NCBI RefSeq assembly: GCF_000282995.1
Contig: NZ_ALEE01000378.1
Coordinates: 1-9,265 of the forward strand
Source of the DNA: Melaminivora alkalimesophila
GTDB lineage: Bacteria > Pseudomonadota > Gammaproteobacteria > Burkholderiales > Burkholderiaceae_C
Direction of reading: 5' to 3'
Length of the DNA: 9,265 nt
Shown here: piece after piece, positions 1 to 5,834 of the stretch
How positions within the stretch are numbered: the stretch's first letter is position 1
How the letters are laid out: the number at the start of each line of letters is the position of its first letter
The notes under the pieces: model-generated
What the model saw: only the letters and a program-made list of their open reading frames with translations
Databases searched by the model: none
What the model was told of the DNA's origin: nothing
Position numbers and translations under genes: made by a program

Positions 1-26
1 TTGGCACGCCTGAAGGGGGCAGGTCA
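1..26. mobile_element. Probable terminus of an IS3-family-like insertion sequence (rest outside window)
   Basis: On the minus strand the first 26 bases begin TGACCTGCCCCC. On the plus strand they end GGCAGGTCA. IS3-family elements (for example the IS407 and IS51 groups) commonly have inverted repeats starting 5'-TGA and rich in C. The boundary lies exactly where a LysR reading frame departs from its relative: the frame ends Tyr then TGA, whereas the related gene in this window continues Tyr-Pro. I infer that the element runs leftwards off the window and that its terminal TGA supplies the stop codon. Neither the transposase, the other terminus nor the target duplication can be seen, so this rests on the terminal bases and the truncation point. 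Confidence 0.5.
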
Positions 27-593
27 ATAGCTCACCACTTCCTGCAACGGCACTTCCTTGAAGGCTACAAGCGGGTGCCGTGCGGGCAGGATCACTACCA
101 AGGGGTCGGCCCACAACGGCTGAGCAATGATCCCGTCCTCCACTTCATTGACCATTGCAAAGCCGGCGTCGAACAGATCCGCGTTCAGCCCCTGCACGAG
201 TTCGGTCAGCGGTACTTCGGAGAGCCGGATGTTTACCTGCGGCGACTCTTCGCGGCACAGCGCAAGCAGTGCTGATAGCCTCGCCCGTCCTATGTCTCTC
301 GACAGCGCGATGCGCAATATGCCCTGAAAACCGGAGGCAGCAGCCTTCGCGCTGGCCACTGCCTGCTCAACGCTCAACATGACGCGGCGGGCGTCGTCGA
401 GGAAGACTCGCCCTGCCCAGGTCAGGGTTGCGCCCCGCGGCGTGCGACTGAGCAACGTCACGCCTAGAGTTGTCTCCAGCTTGCGGATCGTGCGTGATAG
501 AGGAGATTGTTCTATGTGCAGCCGCCGAGCGGCTCGGCCGAAGTGCAGCTCCTCGGCTACAGCGATGAAGCAGCGAAGATGACGTAAGTTCAT
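24..593 (-). pseudogene. LysR-family transcriptional regulator, C-terminally truncated
   Basis: The protein has 189 residues where LysR regulators usually have about 300. Residues 1-60 are a textbook LysR winged helix-turn-helix: it opens MNLRHLRCFIAVAEELHFG, followed by RAARRLHIEQSPLSR and an LTWAG motif. Residues from about 88 begin the periplasmic-binding-protein-like effector domain (GFQGILRIALS). The frame stops at Tyr189, in the middle of that domain, at the putative IS terminus. The start at 593 is chosen because the HTH consensus begins there and GAGGG lies 7 nt upstream (601-605). A longer open frame to 710 adds 39 residues without family similarity. The remaining protein could still bind DNA but lacks the second half of the inducer-sensing domain, so normal inducer response is unlikely. 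Its target is unknown. It is clearly related to the decayed LysR gene at 978-1566. Confidence 0.85.
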
Positions 594-977
594 GCGCAGT
601 CCCTCGTGACGTGACCAGTCCTTATGATCGTAGGGAGGCGCATGGGTGCGGGGAAGAGACCGACATGTCTTGCATGTGTCTGCCGTCGTCGGCTCACTGC
701 ACGCGGGCAATGGTGTCCGGAGTTATTGCAACGCTGCTTGAACGCGGGCGGCGGTCATGGCGGATGGCTAGAGCACTTGCACCAGCGCGCCTCGCGTAGT
801 CTTCTGTGGCCGCAGCGACCCGAGGGAGACATTCGCGGCGTCTTACGCAAGCCCCGACGACGAGCGATTTGGTCTGTCGATACGGGCGGCGGCGCGGGGT
901 CTGAAGTTCGCGCCAGCGGGCAACGCGCCGGATGAACTGTCGATGTGCATGTCGCGGCGACTTCGAAATCGCCACCT
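594..977. other. Stretch without a convincing gene between two LysR remnants
   Basis: These roughly 385 bases separate the start of the truncated LysR gene from the first recognisable residue of the second LysR remnant. Several frames are open because the DNA is GC-rich, but none has a ribosome binding site with a start codon or recognisable family motifs. The promoter of the minus-strand LysR should lie at the left end. The DNA-binding domain of the plus-strand LysR would be expected at the right end but is not visible in any frame. A junction or deletion near 975 is the simplest reading. Confidence 0.5.
663..677. promoter_or_regulatory. Dyad-symmetric site upstream of the truncated LysR, possible operator
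   Basis: The bases ACATG-TCTTG-CATGT form a perfect 5-bp inverted repeat around a 5-base centre. The site is about 70 bp upstream of the LysR start at 593. LysR proteins usually bind dyads close to and upstream of their own promoter, so the position fits. A 5-bp dyad can occur by chance, and the spacing does not match the canonical T-N11-A exactly. No clear -10/-35 pair was identified. Confidence 0.25.
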
Positions 978-1566
978 GTAACCGCGCTGCTGAAGCACTG
1001 CGGCCGGAGCAGCCGCAGCAAGCGGCTGACGCGGGCGGACAAGCAATTCCTGGAACATGTGCCGCGCATCTTCACTGCCTTGCAGCAAGCCCGCGACAGC
1101 GTGAGGGCAGCGGCCAACGGCTTTCACGGTCAGCAACGCATTGCGCTGTCCGATGGCATCACCCCGTCGCGCTTGCCGACCTTGCTGGCGCTATGCCGGC
1201 AGGAGGAGCCCGAAGTCGAGTTGCGCCTGTTCGAGGTGCCACTGTCGCAGCAAATCAAGGGGCTGCATGACGATCTGTATGACCTAGGGCCCAGTCTGGT
1301 GAAGTGGGTGACGGCATCGTGGCTAAGGTGCTTTGGAGCGACCCCCTCATGGTCGCGGTGCCGGCATGGCATCCGCTGCTCAAGCACAAACGTATCTCAC
1401 TGGACGAGGTGCTGCGTTATCCGATGGTGCCGTGTGACCCACATGCATGCGGGAGTCATGCACGTCAGATCCAACGAGTGCTGCGGCGGGTGAAGCAGGA
1501 ACCCGTGATCGCTGAACGGGTGGCTTCTTGGGAACCTGGAACTCGTCGAGGTATATCGATTGGATA
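978..1566 (+). pseudogene. LysR-family regulator remnant: HTH missing, frameshifted, early stop
   Basis: Similarity to the LysR at 24-593 starts near 978 (VTALLKHCGRSS, then KRLTRADKQFL, the end of the DNA-binding domain). It runs through GFHGQQRIALSD, LLALCRQEEPEVELRLFEVPL and DLYDLG in frame with 978. The frame then shifts: after Asp-Leu-Gly (1281-1289) only two bases (1290-1291) stand where the relative has Phe-Ala codons, and reading resumes at 1292 as QSGEVGDGIVAKVLWSDPLM. This is a net loss of four bases. The second frame continues through HPLLKHKRISLDEVLRYP and ERVAS, then degrades and stops at TAG 1564-1566, short of the last part of the effector domain. The helix-turn-helix (roughly the first 45 residues) is absent upstream. 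With three separate lesions this is a dead gene. It converges on the cytochrome gene, ending 38 bp from that gene's stop codon. Confidence 0.85.
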
Positions 1567-1604
1567 GGGGCTAGTCTTCCGTCAGCAGGTGTAGCCATCC
1601 CCTG

Positions 1605-2078
1605 CTAGCGACTTCCATAGAACTTTTCCACGAACGAGCGACGGTAACTCTGGTGGCAGGCTAGGCAGCTTTGCTGGGTCTTGGAGAAAGCCGCGATGAC
1701 TGCTTGGCCGTCACTCCGCTTTGCGGCCTCGCCCATGGCGGTCGCGGCGTCATGCACCTGTCCATCAAGACCCCGAAACTTTCCAGCGCCTGCCCCAAGC
1801 CAGGCAAGGATGCGCATCTTTTCCGACATGGGCGGCTCGGCATGCTTGGCGATTCGTGGTGCTAGCTCGGCGACCAGTGGCCAGTCTTCTTTGGAGATCG
1901 CGCCCGTGACGACTTGCATGTCGCGCCCGAGTCTTTCCATTATGGTACGAAGCGCCATTGGCTTTGCCGCCTCTGCGGACTGCGCACCGAGTGCCGTGGC
2001 GAAGGTTGCCAAGAGCACGGACAGCGAGACTGTGAAGAACGATCTGGGTTTCAAGGGCTGGTTCACGAATTTCTCCAT
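1605..2078 (-). CDS. Periplasmic cytochrome c'/c-556-like haem protein
   Basis: The 157-residue protein has a signal peptide: Lys/Arg-containing residues 1-12, a hydrophobic stretch 14-31 and a likely cleavage after AQSAEA near residue 37. It also has a single C-terminal haem-binding motif, CLACH, at 138-142, followed by QSYR. A mostly helical body with CxxCH-xx-YR near the C-terminus is the signature of the cytochrome c' family of four-helix bundles. Such proteins bind one haem c in the periplasm, with the CxxCH histidine as axial ligand. Family roles include NO binding and electron transfer. Met47 and Met54 in the first helix could supply a sixth ligand, as in c-556 types; this is not resolvable here. 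The gene follows lpxR-like by 48 nt on the same strand. No strong Shine-Dalgarno precedes the ATG at 2078, but the signal peptide supports that start. Confidence 0.85.
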   Translation of the reverse strand: MEKFVNQPLKPRSFFTVSLSVLLATFATALGAQSAEAAKPMALRTIMERLGRDMQVVTGAISKEDWPLVAELAPRIAKHAEPPMSEKMRILAWLGAGAGKFRGLDGQVHDAATAMGEAAKRSDGQAVIAAFSKTQQSCLACHQSYRRSFVEKFYGSR

Positions 2079-2126
2079 TGATGTTGTGACGAATGCTTTG
2101 GGTCTAACGAATGGTTGCAGGTGTCC

Positions 2127-3326
2127 TCAAAATTCCAAGCTCAGCGCGATCGATCCGAATGCGTGATGGCCCGCCTGCTGGTCGAACTCGCGGGTTCTCC
2201 AAACGCGCATCACGGCGAGCCGTACGCCACGTCCAGCAACGATCCATTGGCTGCTGATGCCGAGAGCTGCTTGCGCGATCCAAGGCCGCCGGCTGACGTG
2301 ATGGCTATGCCGGAACATGTTTCCGTCGAGTGAGAAGTCCCAGGCGACGGCTTTACCCTCCAGATTCAGGAAGACATGTGCCCCAGGTTTGGGCGCCAGG
2401 ACCGACTGCGGCGTTGTCGTGCGCAGATCGGCAACACCAGAGGGCGGGCGGTTCTCTGCGCCAGGGCGGATCGGATAGCTGCCGAAGTCGTTCGGTATGT
2501 TCCAGCCCGCGCGAAACTCCACGCCGGTACTGGCGGCGGTTTCGATGTTTCCGACCCGCAGGGCATAGCTGCCGATCACGTCGCTGCCCCATCCAGGGCG
2601 GACCGCACCCTCCGTGTACGGCTTGAACTTGCGCTCCATAGCCATCTGAAACGCCGGCTCGTTGCGCAACTGGTTGTCCCAGCCGCGAAATCGCTCAATG
2701 CCGCGTGCCCGATGCACCAGATCCTGAGATTGCTCGGCCAGCGACCAGGGGCCGATCACGCCCAGCGTCAGCTCACGCACGTCAAGCATTTCGTAGCTGG
2801 CGGCTTGTGGGTGGATGCGGCGATTCCACGCCAAACCCAGGTAGAGCAAACCAGCGTACGGTCGGTCATCTGGAATCACGTCGGTGCGCGTCTTGTTCTC
2901 GGGCGTGTACATGGACTGGCCAAAGCGCACGACGAGGTTTTGCGACGACGAGTGGGCGCCGGCGTCGTGCCAGAAGCCTGGATCAGCCCAGCCGATGAAG
3001 CGGGCGTACAAGCCAATCGGCTGGGGCAGGCATTCCGGACGGAGCCCGCCTTGCAGATCGCGTGAGACTGCTGTTAGCGCGACACCGTTGGTGTAGTTGC
3101 GATCGGAGCCGGTGAACAAATCGTTCTCCAGACGCAGAGTGCCGCCCCGCCAGCGCAGGGATTGCTCTGGTGAGCAGGAGGAAGGATTTGCAGAGAGCGA
3201 GACTTCGGAACCGAAAGCAGCAATCGGGCTGAACAATGCACCCGTAATCAACAAGGCGGCGCACTGCATCGGCTGCCGCACCTTGGTGCCGCGCAGGCTC
3301 CAGAGATACCCGTCGATGCCAATCAT
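2127..3326 (-). CDS. lpxR: LpxR-family lipid A 3'-O-deacylase, outer membrane (DUF2219)
   Basis: LpxR is an outer-membrane beta-barrel that removes the 3'-acyloxyacyl chain from lipid A, changing envelope permeability and recognition by innate immunity. The 399-residue frame has a hydrophobic export signal at about residues 21-39 (ALLITGALFSPIAAFG), preceded by Lys15 and Arg17. The family motifs follow in order: ENDLFTGSDRNYTNG (67-81), QSMYTP (137-142), PDDRPYAGLLYLG (152-164), VHRARG (204-209) and GWDNQLRNEP (215-224). Aligned by eye with Salmonella LpxR, Asn68, Asp69, Thr79 and His205 match the active-site Asn, Asp, Thr/Ser and His. The C-terminus ends in Phe, as outer-membrane barrels do. 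The protein is somewhat longer than the roughly 320-residue Salmonella enzyme. The ATG at 3326 overlaps the LOG stop codon (ATGA), suggesting translational coupling. GTG at residue 16 and Met20 are alternative starts nearer the signal peptide. Confidence 0.88.
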   Translation of the reverse strand: MIGIDGYLWSLRGTKVRQPMQCAALLITGALFSPIAAFGSEVSLSANPSSCSPEQSLRWRGGTLRLENDLFTGSDRNYTNGVALTAVSRDLQGGLRPECLPQPIGLYARFIGWADPGFWHDAGAHSSSQNLVVRFGQSMYTPENKTRTDVIPDDRPYAGLLYLGLAWNRRIHPQAASYEMLDVRELTLGVIGPWSLAEQSQDLVHRARGIERFRGWDNQLRNEPAFQMAMERKFKPYTEGAVRPGWGSDVIGSYALRVGNIETAASTGVEFRAGWNIPNDFGSYPIRPGAENRPPSGVADLRTTTPQSVLAPKPGAHVFLNLEGKAVAWDFSLDGNMFRHSHHVSRRPWIAQAALGISSQWIVAGRGVRLAVMRVWRTREFDQQAGHHAFGSIALSLEF

Positions 3327-4189
3327 GTTGCCCCATCGCCTGCCGCCCTGTTGACGTAAAAGCGTTCGAGGGCACTGACGATTTCCTCCGCTTCGTCTAC
3401 GCAGGTGAACAAGTCGAGATCGGATGGAGAGACATAGCCTTCGTCGAGCAGAAGGTCGAAATCAACTACGCGACGCCAGAATGCACGGCCGACCAGCACT
3501 ACCGGAATACGCTGCATCTTTCCGGTCTGGATCAAGGTGAGCACCTCGAACAGCTCATCGAGCGTTCCATAGCCACCCGGGAATGCCACCAAGCCCTTGG
3601 CGCGCAACAAGAAGTGCATCTTGCGCAGCGCGAAATAGTGGAATCGGAACGCCAAATCCGGGCACATGTAGGGGTTGGGTGCCTGTTCGTGGGGCAGCGT
3701 GATGTTGAGGCCAATCGAACGTGCGCCAACCTCGAAAGCACCGCGGTTGGCGGCCTCCATGATGCCGGGCCCACCTCCGGTGACGACGACGAAATCACGG
3801 CGGTTTTGCTGCTGGAAACGCGCCGAAATAAGGCCCGCGAAACGCCTCGCTTGCTCGTAGTGACGTGCCTGTTCGACCCGGCGATTGGCTCGCGCAAGCT
3901 CTTGCCGCAGCCCGACATTCTCCGGAGTGACGAGCGCCTGACGCTCCAGCGCGCGAAGGCGGGCTTCTGCCGTCTCGGCATCGCTCACGCGTGCGCTGCC
4001 GAAGACTACTACCGTCGAGCGAATGCCTTGCTCGTGCAGGATGCGGTCAGGCTTGAGCAGTTCGAGCTGCAGTCGCAGCGGCCGCGGTTCTTCCTGGCCA
4101 AGCAGCTCGATGTCTTCGTACGCAAGACGGTACGTTGGCGACTCGCGGATGGCGCGCAGGCGTTCATCGAGATCTTCGGCGGGCTTCAT
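3323..4189 (-). CDS. LOG-family (TIGR00730) nucleotide 5'-monophosphate phosphoribohydrolase
   Basis: The protein has about 288 residues and a Rossmann-like fold. The two signature motifs of LOG ('lonely guy') enzymes are present: GGGPGIMEAANRGA (about 139-152) and PGGYGTLDE (about 205-213). These bind the nucleotide phosphate/ribose and carry the catalytic Arg/Glu. Family members split the N-glycosidic bond of nucleoside 5'-monophosphates, giving the free base and ribose 5-phosphate; some release cytokinins, and PpnN-type enzymes adjust purine nucleotide pools. It is a cytosolic enzyme with no signal or membrane segment. Between VVVFGSARV (61-69) and the family helix ending YEQARRFAG there is a long charged helical stretch (about 72-115), so it is larger than small plant-type LOGs (about 200 residues). 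ATG 4189 overlaps the upstream TGA by one base; GTG at 4192, one codon earlier, is an alternative start. The substrate cannot be told from sequence. Confidence 0.88.
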   Translation of the reverse strand: MKPAEDLDERLRAIRESPTYRLAYEDIELLGQEEPRPLRLQLELLKPDRILHEQGIRSTVVVFGSARVSDAETAEARLRALERQALVTPENVGLRQELARANRRVEQARHYEQARRFAGLISARFQQQNRRDFVVVTGGGPGIMEAANRGAFEVGARSIGLNITLPHEQAPNPYMCPDLAFRFHYFALRKMHFLLRAKGLVAFPGGYGTLDELFEVLTLIQTGKMQRIPVVLVGRAFWRRVVDFDLLLDEGYVSPSDLDLFTCVDEAEEIVSALERFYVNRAAGDGAT

Positions 4190-5597
4190 CACTCGTGCGC
4201 CAGAAAGTCCGGCCAGCGCAGCGCATGACCATACTCAGGCACCGTGACCTGCCAGCCGAGTTGCTGTTGCAAGAGTTCGGCGAAGGTCTGGGCGGCGGAC
4301 AGTTCCCCATGCACCACGAAGGTTTGCGCCGGGGGGTGAATAAAACCCCGAGCCCAATCCAGCAACGCCTTTTGGTCGGCATGCGCCGAGAGGCCATCCA
4401 CGCTGTGGATCGCAGCACGTACCGGAATGTCCTCACCGAAGATGCGCACGCGTTCGGCCCCCTCGATCAGGCGCCGGCCAAGCGTCCCCTGCGCCTGGAA
4501 ACCGGGAAACAAGATGCTGCATTCGCGGCGTGGCAAGTTGTGCCGCAGGTGGTGCGGATGCGTCCCGCATCGCACATGCCGCTGGCAGAAATGATGATGG
4601 CTCCGGAGCGGATCCGGTTCAGCGCCATGGACTCCTCAGCGCTCGCTGTGAAACTCAGGTATGGGAGGTTCTCGCCGCGCGCGTGCCAGCCGGCCAACCG
4701 CTTCGCCTGTTCGTCGAACAATTCGAGATGCTCGCGCGTGATGCGCGTGGCCTGCGTGGCCATCGGCGAATCGACGAATACCTTCGGTTGCCGCAGCCGC
4801 CCCTCGCAGGTGAGTCGGTGCAGGTGATAAAGGATTTCCTGGGTTCGGCCGACCGCGAAGGCCGGCACGATGACATTGCCGCCGCGTTCGAACAATGTCT
4901 TTTCGACGATGCCGATCATTTCCTCTTCGGTCGCCGAGAAATCCTTGTGCTGGCGGTTGCCGTAGGTGGACTCGATGACGAGGATGTCGGCGTCCTCGAT
5001 GGTTGTCGGGTCGCGCAGTATCGGGCGCCCCGGCTGGCCGAGGTCGCCACTGAAAACGAGCTTTGTCGGGTAGCCATATTCGGTGACCCAGACCTCGATG
5101 ATGGCCGACCCAAGAATGTGCCCGGCATCGCGGAAACGGGCGCGCACCCCGACGCGGGGCGCGAACTCCCGGTCGTATTCGATGCCTCGCACCTGCTGCA
5201 AGCAGTCGCTGGCATCCTGCAGCGTATACAGCGGCGGCAGTGCGTCCTTTCCGCGGAGTCGCTGCGCATTGCGTTTTGCATCGCTCTCCTGGATGTGGGC
5301 ACTGTCGGGCAGCATCACGCCCAGCAGATCAACCGTGGCGGGAGTGGCGTAGATGGCCCCCTTGAACCCGGCGCGCGTGAGTTTGGGCAATAGCCCACTA
5401 TGGTCGATATGGGCATGGGTCAGGAGCACGAAATCAATCGACGCCGGGTCGAACGGGAATGGCTCATGGTTGCGCGCCGCCGCCGTGCGGCCGCCCTGAA
5501 CCATGCCGCAATCCACCAGGAAGCGTACGTTGAGCGCTTCCACCAAGAAACACGACCCGGTGACTTCGCGCGCAGCGCCCAGAAAATGCAGTTTCAT
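4189..5597 (-). pseudogene. Beta-CASP metallo-beta-lactamase-fold RNase-like protein, disrupted by a 1-nt frameshift
   Basis: Two overlapping frames make one protein of about 469 residues once a single base is restored. From ATG 5597 the metallo-beta-lactamase motifs are intact: Asp29 (FLVDCG), LTHAHIDHSG with His61/His63/Asp65/His66, His160 (GHILGSA), Asp185 (FSGDLG) and the beta-CASP acidic residue Glu209 (ESTYGNR). These bind two zinc ions, as in CPSF-73-like and archaeal/bacterial RNA nucleases. At 4553/4554 the reading shifts: CGC ACC ACC should read CGC C-ACC-ACC. In frame, an unrelated tail of 28 residues follows to a stop at 4467. In the other frame the family sequence continues (HHLRHNLPRRECSILFPGF) with SAHAD (His about 406) and VVHGE (His about 430), which correspond to the catalytic and zinc-ligand histidines of CPSF-73. 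The in-frame product therefore lacks both and should be inactive, unless this is a sequencing error or the frameshift is bypassed. GGAG lies 10 nt upstream of the start. Confidence 0.9.
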
Positions 5598-5604
5598 GGG
5601 ATGC

Positions 5605-5814
5605 TCACTCCGGTTTTTTCTTTTGTATCGGGCAAGTGCTCAGGCCAAGCAGACGGTAGCCCGGACAGCGGCCTGCCAGGCCGGTGAGGAGTGGCATGAT
5701 TCCAATGAGTCCCAGCCAACGCCAGGATGAGTCCAGCCACAATGGGAGACTGAGCATAATCAGTCCGATGACGATGCGCACAATGCGGTCGAGATTTCCA
5801 ACGTTGATTTGCAT
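5605..5814 (-). CDS. YgaP-like DUF2892 small inner-membrane protein
   Basis: This 69-residue protein matches the short two-helix membrane domain (PF11127, DUF2892) found alone or at the C-terminus of rhodanese YgaP. It begins MQINVGNLDRIVRIVIG, with the typical N-x-G-x-x-D-R-x-x-R start. It has two hydrophobic segments (about 11-27 and 32-48) and the conserved GRCPGYRLLG-STC end. Cys50 and Cys61 are the family's cysteines. There is no rhodanese domain. The function is unknown; relatives are linked to sulfur or thiol and stress contexts. It lies 20 nt after the efflux lipoprotein gene and 7 nt before the beta-CASP gene. A strong AAGGAG sits six bases before its ATG. Confidence 0.82.
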   Translation of the reverse strand: MQINVGNLDRIVRIVIGLIMLSLPLWLDSSWRWLGLIGIMPLLTGLAGRCPGYRLLGLSTCPIQKKKPE

Positions 5815-5820
5815 GACGGT

Positions 5821-5826
5821 CTCCTT
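5821..5826 (-). promoter_or_regulatory. Ribosome binding site of the DUF2892 gene
   Basis: AAGGAG on the minus strand, six bases before ATG 5814, is the clearest Shine-Dalgarno in the window. It fixes the start of this very small gene in the 20-nt gap after the efflux lipoprotein stop. Confidence 0.75.
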
Positions 5827-5834
5827 GTGTTGAA

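Noticed and set aside
772..981. Open plus-strand frame of 69 codons with a protein-like composition in the gap between the LysR remnants
   Set aside because: It has no start codon until near its end, no ribosome binding site and no recognised motif. Open frames of this size are expected in GC-rich DNA.
980..1018. Frame reading NRAAEALRPEQPQ, resembling a LysR helix-turn-helix
   Set aside because: It overlaps, in another frame, the sequence that aligns with the end of the LysR DNA-binding domain, so both cannot be the same gene. The resemblance is short and probably chance.
1584..1606. Inverted repeat AGCAGG/CCTGCT between the converging LysR remnant and cytochrome gene as a terminator
   Set aside because: The stem is only 6 bp with an 11-base loop, there is no T-run on either side, and it overlaps the cytochrome stop codon.
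2376..3065. 229-codon plus-strand frame antisense to the LpxR-like gene
   Set aside because: The opposite strand has clear LpxR motifs, a signal peptide and a terminal Phe; this frame has none.
4540..4570. Programmed ribosomal frameshifting in the beta-CASP gene
   Set aside because: No classic slippery heptamer or obvious downstream structure is visible at the shift, and the in-frame tail is unrelated. A simple one-base loss or sequence error is more likely.
4530..5393. 287-codon plus-strand frame antisense to the beta-CASP gene
   Set aside because: The minus strand carries all metal-binding motifs of a known family; the plus-strand product shows no recognisable motif.
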